A DNA stretch of 64,000 nucleotides from Brachypodium distachyon (Eukaryota > Streptophyta > Magnoliopsida > Poales > Poaceae), in the NCBI RefSeq assembly GCF_000005505.3, contig NC_016131.3, positions 57,149,355 to 57,213,354 on the forward strand, in the 5' to 3' direction. Shown here in pieces: positions 45,201 through 55,536 of the stretch; the stretch's first letter is position 1; every line of letters starts with the position of its first letter. The position numbers and the translations under genes were made by a program. Under the pieces are notes generated by a model. That model worked only from the letters and a program-made list of their open reading frames with translations, had not been told where the DNA came from and searched no databases.

Positions 45201-45847
45201 AGAGTGATCGAGGGGATGTGTCGGATGAGGAGGCGTGCTGGGGAAGGATATGCAGGTGGCGGTGGCCGGGGGCAAGGCGGTTGCGGGCGGAGGTGATGGG
45301 GAACGGCGATGAGGTACCGATTTGGGGTCAATCCGGGATAGGCCGGGGAGGAGCTCCGGTGGGGTGGAGGGGTCGTGCAGAACTATACATCGTAGGAGGG
45401 CTGACGGCAAGATGGGCGGGTGAGCAGTTGCGGGGGCTTGTTTCTGATCGGGTGGGTAGGGCAGCGGAGTAGCTACGGAAGCGGCGGCGTGCGACGGCGG
45501 CAGAACTCTGAGGCGTGCTGAGTGGGGAGGAGGAGAACTGGGAAGCGGCGGCGGCAGCGGATGCGGAGGCGCGGGTTCGGAAGAGGAGAACGGGGATGTG
45601 TATAGGCGGCAGAGAGGAGGTGTGGCCGCAAAGTATCGGGAAGGCCGGACGGCGACTTCGTGCTGGAAAGGATGTTAGAGGGCGGCGGCGGCAGCGGCGG
45701 AGGCGAGGAAGGGCGGCGGCGGAGGCGGGGAAAATCCTATCAGGAGAGAGATGCGAGCGAAGGGCAGGTAGCGACGGGGATCCGGGTTTTTTCTCCTTTT
45801 CGATTTTCTCGCGCGTGGTTCGGGGTAGGACGGACCAAAGTAAAATG

Positions 45848-45888
45848 AAGATAAAGATACCTATACAAAAATAAAGATAAAGATACCT
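45848..45888 (+). mobile_element. Micro-insertion with 15-bp duplication
   Basis: AAGATAAAGATACCT occurs at 45848-45862 and 45874-45888 with ATACAAAAATA between. Confidence 0.6.
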
Positions 45889-46469
45889 AAGCAAACCCGG
45901 ACCGGGCTTCATAAAGCCCGACGGGAAAACCTCAAACCCGAGCCCGGCCCGGCCCGAAGCCCGACAAAAGGACCATTTTAGCATTAAAGTAATTGTTTTG
46001 GAAATAAATAAATAATTTTTTATACATATTTTTTCTAAAAAATACCCGTTTTTATTCATTTCGGGCTTTCGGGCCGGGCTTGGGAACTAGAAAGTGAAGC
46101 CCGAGCCCGGCCCGGGACGTTGGGCTTCGGGCCGGGCCACGCCACGTATGCCCAAGTATACTCACTGGTAAGGGCAAGTGCATTAATAGAAAGGCATGTT
46201 TCACATCTTGATGTTGCATTAAAAATACTGGTTGTCATAGCTATCTACGCTATATTTTCCATCTAATTGAATAAAATGTCACATATCACCACTCATTCCT
46301 TTTCTCAATACACGGTGCATTAGATTTCAAAGAGAAGGTTTTGGCAAATGATTACTTCATTAACATGTGAAAGCAAACCATAGGATTTTGTTGTTCCGAA
46401 ATATTTCCATGCTAATTCAGAAGAATCGTGTAGGAAATTGAAAACAGAGAGAGTTTATTTTACTGTGTT

Positions 46470-46509
46470 GAATAGAGAGAGTTTTTTTTTAGCGAGAATA
46501 GAGAGAGTT
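46470..46509 (-). mobile_element. Micro-insertion with 14-bp duplication
   Basis: GAATAGAGAGAGTT occurs at 46470-46483 and 46496-46509, with TTTTTTTAGCGA (TCGCTAAAAAAA on the minus strand) between. Confidence 0.75.
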
Positions 46510-46656
46510 AATTCCATGGGAAGCACAAACGTTTGTTCGGCCACATTCTTCCTGGGCTTTGGCCCATCTAACAAGCCAGGCCTGCAGCGTAGCGGCCTTT
46601 CCTCGTTCGCCTCTGCCATATTTCACGAGCACACACGCAGCGCCGCTCGCCGGTGC

Positions 46657-46695
46657 AAATGGACGCTTGTTTGGCTAAAAAAAAAAATGGACGCT
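46657..46695 (+). mobile_element. Poly(A) micro-insertion with 11-bp duplication
   Basis: AAATGGACGCT occurs at 46657-46667 and 46685-46695 with TGTTTGGCTAAAAAAAA between. Confidence 0.75.
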
Positions 46696-47081
46696 CGAAA
46701 TTCCTCTCCCTCGACCCTTTATAGCATCATCAGAAGATGGCAAGACGCTAGTTCAGCAGAAAATGGGCCTAGCTAGGATGATCGAGGCTTGTTTGTTAGC
46801 ATCACCAGAAGATGGCGAGTCCCATGGGTTGGGCACATTTCCAGACATCTGTTCAAGCCGATTTGGGAGTGAATGAACGAATGAAATAAAGCAAATCTTA
46901 CTAGGTTCAGGCTGCATCTATACTCAGACATGTTGATAGCTGATGAATATATAGGAGCACTCGTTCAACAAGGTGAAGATAAAGATAAGATAGGTGTACG
47001 GAAACATTGCTCAGAAAGAAACACATCTTATATAGTAGGAGCGTTAATTCACCTAGGCGAAGATATAAAAGAAAAATAATA

Positions 47082-47194
47082 TTTCCTCCGACCGGTATTA
47101 TTTGTCTCAAATTTGCTCAAATACGGATGTATTTATGTGTAAAACGCATCTAGATACATGTAATATTTCGACAAGTAATTCCGGCAGCAGGGGT
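47082..47194. mobile_element. Degenerate Stowaway MITE
   Basis: TTTCCTCCGACCGGTATTA at left, a core with CATCTAGATACATGTAATAT and TTCGACAAGTAATTCCGGC at right match the family at 15165-15277 with decay. Confidence 0.7.
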
Positions 47195-47869
47195 ACTGAA
47201 ATCTTGCACTCGCATGTCATAGTGTTGACGAGTAGATACGGTGGATTTCCTCATGTTACCATACATCAAGATGATACGCAAAATCCCATGAAATCCCATG
47301 ATCATGAGATCTCTGTCTCTCTAACCCAAAAGGTCTACGGAACAAAACTCTTCTTTTATGATGCGCAAAATCCACAGTGTCACATCAACAAACACGACGA
47401 AAGAGAAAAACACAGCGAACTTCAACTGACAACACCCGGAGATATTGAGAAAGTCCTTCAATGCAACGCCTTCAAAAATAGATCCAACCATTGGATCAGG
47501 TCAGGGATTTTTACCTCATTCAGCAGGTTCGACTAACTTCAAAAATTGCCTTCAAGGAAGTAAAACACGCGTTCACGGCCGTTGTCATTTCCAACCAATT
47601 ATTAAGATCAGACCTGGGAATTTCTTTTACAAGCGATACTTGACGACCAGTCATCGCCATTCCTCTCAGTCTTGACAAACAGCGGTAGGACACGAACTCA
47701 ATCAAAGGTCCCGGCACAGCCCAGAGAGGACATCCCAATGGACAAATCGACACTGCAAGTTATGCATGATATATATCGACCCAACCGTCAGTGCCAACAT
47801 GAGATTTTGATTTTGTCTTCTATATTATTGCACATCTCCTTAAGTACAATCAGATGCAAAGTGTTGAAG

Positions 47870-49299
47870 CTAAACGATCTCATTGCTACCATGATGAACA
47901 CCATTTACCGATGCTGACACCGTGTTTACACTGCTCGTCACGGTAGTCCACAGGTTTGCTGCCACCGGCGCCGCCATGAGATGCAGGAACGGGTTCGCCG
48001 GTTCAGTTATGTCCATCTCGCCCTCGAGCATCTTCACCACCGTGCTCATGGGCGGCCTTGCCTCCGGCTGCTGCTGCACGCACCAGAACGCCACCATGCA
48101 CATCCTCTCCACCGTCTGCTTGTCCTGCTGATCGCCCATGATCTCCATAAGTTCCCCGCTCTCGTACTTAATCCACACCATCTTGGGGAACCACTGTTGG
48201 CTCTCGGGCGCTGCTTCGTCGAAGTTCCTCCTCCGGCCGATGATCTCAAACAAGAGGATGCCGAAGCTGTACACGTCGCACTTTTCGGTGGCGCCGGCTT
48301 GCATCCACATCTCTGGTGCGGCATAACCGGGGGTGCCACGCATCCCAGAGACGGTCTTGTGCGTGTCAGCCCGGTTCAGTAGCTGTGCAAGCCCAAAGTC
48401 GGCCACCTTGGGCGTGAGGCTGCCGTCGAGGAGCACGTTGCCAGGCTTAATGTCGTAGTGCACGATCTTCTGCTGGCACTCCTCGTGGAGGTACCGGAGG
48501 CCCCTAGCCACGCCAACAGCGATAGCGCGCAGCGTCGGGAAGCCGATACCACGGTTCCGATCATCGAAGAGGTAGGCGTCGAGCGCGCCGTGCTCCATGT
48601 ACTCGTACACCAGTGCGCGCACGCCATGGGTGGCAGAGTCGAAACAGAAGCCAAAGAGCCTGACAAGGTTGATGTGGTGGGTCCTCCCGATGGTGCCGAC
48701 CTCCGCCATGAACTGGTCCTGGGAGGTCCGGTCATCGTGGGTGGTGTGGAGCCGCTTCACGGCGACCATGAGACCGTTGGGTAGCATGCCCTTGTACACG
48801 GTGCCGAACCCGCCGGCGCCGAGCCGGGCCGAGTAGTTGTTGGTGAAACCAGAGAGTTGCTCCGGGGTGAATCGAATGGGCTTCTCGCCCGCGATCTCCT
48901 TGAGAAACCTCTCGACGGTAGCCTCCCGTATCTGAGAGTCCGGCACCACCGCGTACATAGCCGATGCCGTCGACGATGATGATGCCGCGGCAGCGGTCGT
49001 GTTGATGTTGATGGCGGGGAGGCCGTTCTTCTTGACGCACCTGTACACGAAGTAGACTATGGCGACGGTCCCCAGGATGCTCAACACCCCAAAAACTGCA
49101 TGTCGAAATTCAGGTAAACATGCGCAAAACAAAACAAAAATTGCTCTTGAAATACGATTTAATGGCTGGGACTTGTGCGCTCACCGACGGAGATGACGAG
49201 GAAGTTGTTGAAGGTGCTGGAGGCTTGTTTGCCGAGATCGTCGTTGGGAGACGAGGTTGGGAAATTGTTGGAGTCCCCAGGCTGGAAATTAGACGACAT
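47870..49299 (-). CDS. Receptor-like kinase with short ectodomain (LRK10L/Lr10-like type)
   Basis: Two exons: 49299-49185 and 49095-47870, GT-AG, giving 446 aa. The first 32 residues are polar; a membrane segment spans about 33-57 (FLVISVVFGVLSILGTVAIV), followed by the basic RCVKKNG. Kinase domain about 125-410: glycine loop GAGGFGTVYKG (131-141), Lys152 in VAVKR, catalytic HYD (251-253), DFG (271-273), APE (298-300). HYD in place of HRD makes it a non-RD kinase, a class often linked to immune signalling. The closest group by motif is LRK10L-type kinases, but the usual long Cys-rich ectodomain is missing, and I see no signal peptide. The frame is intact. A partner subunit or signalling role is inference. 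Broken copies are at 27041, 40771 and 53218. Confidence 0.88.
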
Positions 49300-49662
49300 T
49301 GTTGACGAAATTAATTGGTTTGGGAAATGAAACGGCCGGCTGGATATCGATCGTTTAATTAACTAGCCTGCAGAACGCCAATCTCTACTCGATCGTTGTA
49401 TATGTAGCAGGATCCATCCACCCACAAGAAAAATTAATGTGGAGAAGCACGCAGTCCACGTACTCCGGTCAGTCAACACTTCAATATTATCCGGCACGGC
49501 AGATTAATTGACCGGCTGTGTGGACTTAATCCTAGGCGAGGGACAGTTGACTTGCTGTCAGCTAGTCCATGCCAATTACTGATACGTACAGTACTTCCTA
49601 AAGACGCTGCTGACCGCTGACCATCCTGATCGATCCGGCTCGGCTCTCCGTCCAGTCGAATA

Positions 49663-49778
49663 CTCCCGCCATCTCATATTAAATGATTTTCTATTACATG
49701 TATTTAGACATATTTTAGTATATATAGATACGTCCATATTTAAACAAACTTGAGTCACTTAATATGGGACGGAGGAAG
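49663..49778. mobile_element. Stowaway MITE, about 116 bp
   Basis: Begins CTCCCGCCATCTCATATTAA and ends TTAATATGGGACGGAGGAAG, flanked by TA (49661-49662 and 49779-49780). Confidence 0.88.
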
Positions 49779-52700
49779 TAATTATTAGTAAGTACGGGGA
49801 CGTGTAAAATGGACTGATGTCAGTCTTTTCTTAACGATGCCATGTTGGATAAAATCTGATGTGGAAGAGAAATGAACGAAGGAAATACATATGCATTCTC
49901 TTAATTAAGAGATGATCTCTTCACAAGAAGGATAAGGCAAAGATAAAACAAAAATTTCATCTTTTCTTAACCTTTATTTTGTTAATTTTATTCATCTAAT
50001 CATTAATCGTAAGATATGCACTAAGAGATAACATATCGTACAACATATTTTGTTGTCTTCTTATAAGGTAGTTTTATCAAGCACTGTGCATGCCCGGCCT
50101 TAGTCGTTTACCCAAACCCAACCAATTAACTTTGAGAAACCCATTCAGAGATAAGAGTAAATTTCAGAAAATAACAGCTTTTTTTGGGCATACATAGTTT
50201 TTAGGGCCATTTGTGTCAAGTAGTTTTTCCGGGTATGCCGGGAATAATTATTCAGCGCAGTCGCGTCGTTAAAGCACACTTAACGAAAAAATTCTCCACA
50301 AAACCATAGGAGCAGACATTTTTCAGTGTGTGCGCGCGCGGGGGAGCTAGCTAGCTAGCAGTCATCTCTGCATTCAACAAGGCGAAGATTAGCTAGCTTG
50401 ACAGCTTCCAGGAAAGAACGGGGATGGTCAAGGAGACGTAGCAAGACCCTCACACTCACATGTCATAGTTGACGAGGAGATACGGTACTGGGTAGAGGCC
50501 CGGCCGGCAAGCATAAAATAGCTACATCAACCGGGTCTTCTCCGCGATTTCCATTTGTTGGTCGCACCACTGCGTGCCAGGTAATATGAGGACAGGGATG
50601 CTTTTGGAGCTCAGGCTCATTGGAGTGCGATATTTTTAAAAAATAAATAAATAAATCATATTTCTAAGTTTTAAAGGATCCTGATTTTCTGTAAACATAG
50701 ATGTATACTATGTACCTGTAAATATTCATCAAGAAATACGTTAATTTGTGATCTGCCAAAAAAAATCACAAATCTGTAAATTCTACACATTACAATTCTA
50801 GATCTACATATTTGCGACTTTTGCATAGAGCGCGAAGTATACATCTATATATATTTACATTGGAAAACAATCATTTTTTGTTAAACTACAATATTATTTT
50901 TATTAAGTTTTAATAAAGGGCTCGGCGTAAACCGGGAGCTAAAACACCATGTTTGACAAGGATAGACTTTTTGAGAGTCTTGTGTTCCGGACCCTAGGAC
51001 AATGTTCCTACATACTGGGAGTATCACGCAAAAATCACCCATATGATCGAAGCCGGGGGAAATACTGAAAGTTTCAGATTTTTGTTAAATAAAAATAATA
51101 GTTTGGTTGGAGGGGTGAAATACTGAAATCCTATAAACATGCTGTGTCTCCCCTTTTTGAAAAAAAAAACACTCACATTCATTTGAGAGGTTCGTAAAAA
51201 TACCAAATTCAGCAATGAATAGCCTTCCAAGAAGGCTACGACCTCTGCTCCAAATTATAAGAAGTTTGGGAGGCTAAGCGTGCCGTCACTGGATGTACAC
51301 CACCCAAAGAAAAGAAAATGTAGCAGTCCACGCTAGCAATCAAAACGGCAAAATTAGTTAAGATCCTTGAAGAGAAATGTCAGGCGAACAAGGCGACCTA
51401 GTCGACACTCAAAATTTTCTTTTTGATCTGGGAAAGCAACCTCCATTACTTCAGTAGGAAGTTACTACCAACTTCATTATTTTACAGGAGATTCCATCAC
51501 ATGGATACCTGCAGTCACTGAACATGATAGGACAGCACCGGATCCGGCAGATAAGATCTTGGAAAGATGGTGCGCCTCCAAGGGACAGGGAGATTGTGCA
51601 GAAGCGCCACGATCATTCGATCCGGGAAAACCGGGGTCCGTCCGATGTTTTCCTCCCGACTCCAGGCTTCAGTTTGCGGCCGAGCTTGCATCGTTTCCCA
51701 CTTCTGTCTACTCGATCCGAACGAGTGAACGACGGTAGCAGCGACATCTTCCTCTTCAGCTCTGCTTCATCTTCTTGAACACATGTCAATTGCTTGATTG
51801 GATATGTGTTGGCAGATTTTGATCCCAAATGGTCGTACATTTGTTTGTGCCGAGAGCTGTTTGTATTGCATTCACTGTTTGTATTGTAAATGGCCAATCA
51901 AGCAAACTTGGTATATGGATTTCTATTTATGATCACGTGATTGTTGATGATGAAATGTGCAAAAAAGTCAAACAATCATGTTGAAATGAGTAGGTAAGCT
52001 CGCCATGTAGGTAACCACAATCTTGGGCAATGCAAATCTATCAACCAAACACGAAATGGGTTCGTCCTGCCCATTTTGACTCAGCCAACCAAATACGAAT
52101 TCGACTCACACCCATCTCAACCAAACACTCACCTTGAATGGCTCCACCCCTAAATCCGGTTGGCCGCAACCCATCCAATTTCATCCATCAACCAAACACA
52201 CCCTAAACCGGATGGGAATTCGAATCAGTTTCCTAAAAACTTTTAAATTTTAAGAAAGACTTTCAGTTTGTTGAAAAAGAGCGAACTTCTAAAATTGTGG
52301 ATGAGCGTTCAACAAATGTTGACAAACTTTTGGACTTTCAGAAACGAACATTCTATTATTTTGACAAACTTTCAAAATTTCTGGATGAACCTTCCAATTG
52401 TTTTTGACAAACTTTTAAAAATTCAGATAAACTTTTATTTTTTAAAAATTGACTTCCTTTTTTCTACCGACTTCCAAATTTTAGAGATAATTGTTTCTAG
52501 CTAAGTTTTTTGCATCCTGATGTGCTGGCCTTGGCTTGCTTAGCGTAAAGGCTGATTAGCGTGAAGCACGTTTCGTCCGCACGGCGCAAAGCTTCGAGCA
52601 AAAAGTTCTTCCGTTCATTTAAAAAATAAATCAAAACACTAAACCCTTACACTCGTATCTCAAAAGTTGACGAGGAGATACGGTCTTGTCCTTTGACGAG

Positions 52701-52807
52701 GAGTACACCATGGTTGGATCAACCAATAGAAGGACATTGAGAATGGTCGTTCAATGCAATGCCTTAAAAAAATGGGATGATGGGCCTGCGTCACAGTTGG
52801 TAGATCC

Positions 52808-52842
52808 AACTATTGGGCTAACCTATAAAAAAACTATTGGGC
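52808..52842 (+). mobile_element. Poly(A) micro-insertion with 11-bp duplication
   Basis: AACTATTGGGC occurs at 52808-52818 and 52832-52842 with TAACCTATAAAAA between. Confidence 0.7.
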
Positions 52843-53419
52843 CAGGCTAGGGATTTTACAAAAAAAAATCTTTTTCGAAAGGGCAGACATCCATTTCCAT
52901 TGCAGAGTTGTTATAAGTTAGAGATCGTGTAAACAAATATAAGCCGGCCGAAAAGATCAAATAAAGCGAGTCTAGACAACTAAGCGTCTAGTACACCGGC
53001 AGCTGAACAGGATCGAAAATCTCCAAATAATACCTGAACAAGGAAGTAACAGACTAATACGCATTAACGACCATTGTTATGTCCAAGCAATTCAGACCAC
53101 ATCTGGGCTTTCACACAGGTACATGAACGACACAACCAAACTGATGTCCTCCCTGTGCTTTCACGCCAGCTTGATCAGTGTCTTGTCTTAATCACCAACA
53201 TATGCAAAGTGTTCAAGCTAAGCGATCCCGTCGCTACCACGATAAACACCATTTACCGATGCTGAAACAGTGTTTATGCTACTCGTCCCGGAGGTCCACA
53301 GGTTTGCTGCCATCGGCGCCGTCATGAGATGCAGGAACGGGTTCGCTGGCTCGGCAACGTCAATCTCTCCCTCGAGCATCTTCACCACCGCGCCCATCGG
53401 CAGCCTCGCCTCTGGCTGC

Positions 53420-54335
53420 GAGCTCTTTTACCGTACACCGAATTTAATACAGACCGTTTATTTGTCCCGATCCAATGATCGGTATAATTTGGCACTCCAC
53501 GGTTGATTCTATGAAGTACCGGGTCAAAAATTACTGGAGTTCCTTGATTTGGAGGGTAAAATAGTAATTTGGGGAGGATATTTTAATCTGTCTCGTCCTA
53601 ACCTGAATCGTTACTTTCACTTTCCAATAAAAAAGACAAATGATTCAGCTTTGACCTAACCCCGCCGCCGCTTGACTGGCCTGCCACACCGGCGTAGCGG
53701 ACGAAGGTGCGGATGAAGCATAAGCGGCACTGCCGAGCTCCTTCATGCATGCAACGGATAATGCGGTGCCGCCACCCACCCTTGCAAATGATCCTAGGCT
53801 AATTAAGTTGGTTTGCTCTCTCGAGGGTTGATTCGGTGTAGTGGATAGTAGTTTTGATCTCTTTTTTTATAGAACTCGATCGAACCATGAGCAAATTCGA
53901 TTCAACTGCCCAGATGTGGATGCATTATTTGGGATGTGCAGAGAGAACCGCTAGGAACCCAATTTGTGCCATGATTGATTCAGCTAATTAAACACTACAC
54001 GATTAATCAAATAAGCCAATCAAGGTGCCTAGCTAGCTTTGAACAGATCAGGTTGTTGATGGCATGTTGAAGGAGGCGCCCGAGATGCCAGACTCCAGAC
54101 GCCTAGGATGAGACGGGTGACATGCATTACGACGGAGGATCGCCGTCCGTCCATGGTGACGAAGGACGAGGAAGTAGTGTGCTACCAGGATACCGGAGTA
54201 GATTAAGATAAAACATAATATTACTCATAAATTAGCAAAAGAAATCGACCAATTTACCCTTCAATTGGACGGTCAGATTTACTTGGTACTCCAGCCTCTA
54301 GTCAAGGAGTACCAGGGTACCGTAAAATTCCTCCC
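53420..54335. mobile_element. Mutator-like non-autonomous insertion in the kinase copy
   Basis: Splits the kinase frame where the intact copy runs straight through (CCGGCTGCTGCTGCACG). The ends are related inverted repeats: TTTTACCGTACACCG at left and CCAGGGTACCGTAAAA at right, each followed inward by ACTCCA/TCCTTGA-like sequence. Flanks CCTCTGGCTG and CCTCCCGGCTG look like an imperfect target duplication of about 9-10 bp. No transposase inside; 53650-54180 has no coding feature. Confidence 0.7.
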
Positions 54336-55420
54336 GGCTGCTGCTGCACGCACCAAAATGCCGCCTTGCACATCCTCTCTGCTGTCTCCTTGTCCTGCTC
54401 GCCCAAGATCTCCATAAGCTCGCCGTTCTCGTACTTGATCCATGCCATCTTAGGGAACCACTGCTGGCTCTCTGGCACGGCCTCGTTGAAGTTCCACCTC
54501 TGTCCGATGATCTCAAACAAGAGGATGCCGAAGCTGTACACGTCACACTTCTCGGTGGTGCCGGCCTGCATCCACATCTCAGGCGTGGCGTACCCGGGGG
54601 TGCCACGCATCCCCGAGACGGCCTAGTGTGTGTCGGCCCGGTTTAGCAGCCGTGCGAGCCCGAAGTTAGCCACCTTGGGTGTGAGACCACCGTCGAGGAG
54701 CACGTTACCAGGCTTGATGTCATAGTGCACGATCTTCTGCTGGCACTCCTCGTGGAGGTATCGAAGGCCCCCTGGCCACGCCAATGGCGATGGCGCGCAA
54801 CTCCGGGAAGCCGATGCCGCATCTTCGGTCATCAAAAAGGTAGGCGTCGAGTGCACCATGCTCCATGTACTCGTACACCAGAGTGCGCATGCCGGTGGCA
54901 CTGGCATCGAAGCAGAAGCCGAAGAGCCTAACGAGGTTGATGTGGTGTGTCCTCCCGATGGTGCCCACCTCCGCCATGAATTGCTCCTGGGAGGTCCGGT
55001 GGTCGGAGGTGGCGTGGAGCCGCTTCACGGCGACCATGAGGCCGTTGGGTAGCATGCCCTTGTATACGGTGCCGAACCCGCCGGCGCCGAGCCGGGCCGA
55101 GTAGTTGTTGGTGAAGCCGGAGAGCTGCTCCGGGGTGAACCGGATGGGCTTTTCGCCGGCGATCTCCTTGAGGAACCTCTCCACAGTGGCGTCCCATATC
55201 TGCAAGTCCGGCACCACCGCGTACAACGACGATGCTGGCGTCGCGACAGCGCCTGTGGTATTGATGTTGATGGCTGGGAGGCCGTTCTTCTTGACACACC
55301 TGTACACGAAGTAGGCTATGGCGACGGTCCCCAAGATGCTCAACACCCCTAGAACCGCAGGAAGAAATTCAGGTAAACGTAAATATAAAAAATCATCACT
55401 CTTGAACTATTCTTGAATAT

Positions 55421-55465
55421 GATTTAATGGTGATCCGTGTGCAAAAAAACGATTTAATGCTGATC
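55421..55465 (+). mobile_element. Poly(A) micro-insertion in the broken kinase intron
   Basis: GATTTAATGGTGATC (55421-55435) and GATTTAATGCTGATC (55451-55465) flank CGTGTGCAAAAAAAC. The intact paralogue has the single, uninserted site at about 49154-49165 (CGATTTAATGGC). Confidence 0.75.
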
Positions 55466-55536
55466 GATCGATGGAACAGTCGTCACGCACCGACGGTCAA
55501 GGCCATGAAGGAGTTGAAGGTGCTGGAAGCTTGTTT

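Larger units (their letters stand above)
45201..47081. other. No gene seen; GC-rich block and CCCGGC-rich inverted repeats
   Basis: 45200-45830 is GC-rich, open in several frames by composition alone. 45890-46150 has GCCCGAGCCCGGCCCGGCCC-like and GGGCTTCGGGCCGGGCC-like blocks in inverted order around an AT-rich core (45970-46060), as in a foldback element. Micro-insertions lie at 45848, 46470 and 46657. Confidence 0.45.
49300..53217. other. No gene seen between the two kinase copies
   Basis: Holds the kinase 5' flank and a MITE (49663-49778). At about 50440-50480 and 52630-52700 are blocks like GTTGACGAGGAGATACGGT that also occur 3' of the intact kinase (about 47225), so pieces of the kinase 3' flank are repeated here. 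The frame at 51524-51778 has no recognised domain. A micro-insertion lies at 52808-52842. Confidence 0.5.
53218..55536 (-). pseudogene. Duplicate receptor-like kinase, broken in four ways
   Basis: Close paralogue of the kinase at 47870-49299, same strand. Exon 1 remains only as its last part (about 55536-55491, ASSTFNSFMALTV) because foreign DNA starts at 55537. Exon 2 begins at 55348 and is intact through the glycine loop, VAVKR and the N-lobe. An extra C in a C run at about 54768-54772 shifts the frame after GVARG. AAG became TAG at 54625-54623, after NRADTH. DFG is kept but Asp271-equivalent is preceded by Asn (VANFGLA rather than VADFGLA), so the DFG Asp is lost. An insertion of about 0.9 kb (53420-54335) splits the C-lobe after CVQQQP; the C-terminal 65 codons follow at 53419-53218. 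It cannot make an active kinase. Confidence 0.92.

Noticed and set aside
48458..48784. Plus-strand frames opposite the kinase exon
   Set aside because: Antisense shadows of the GC-rich kinase coding sequence.
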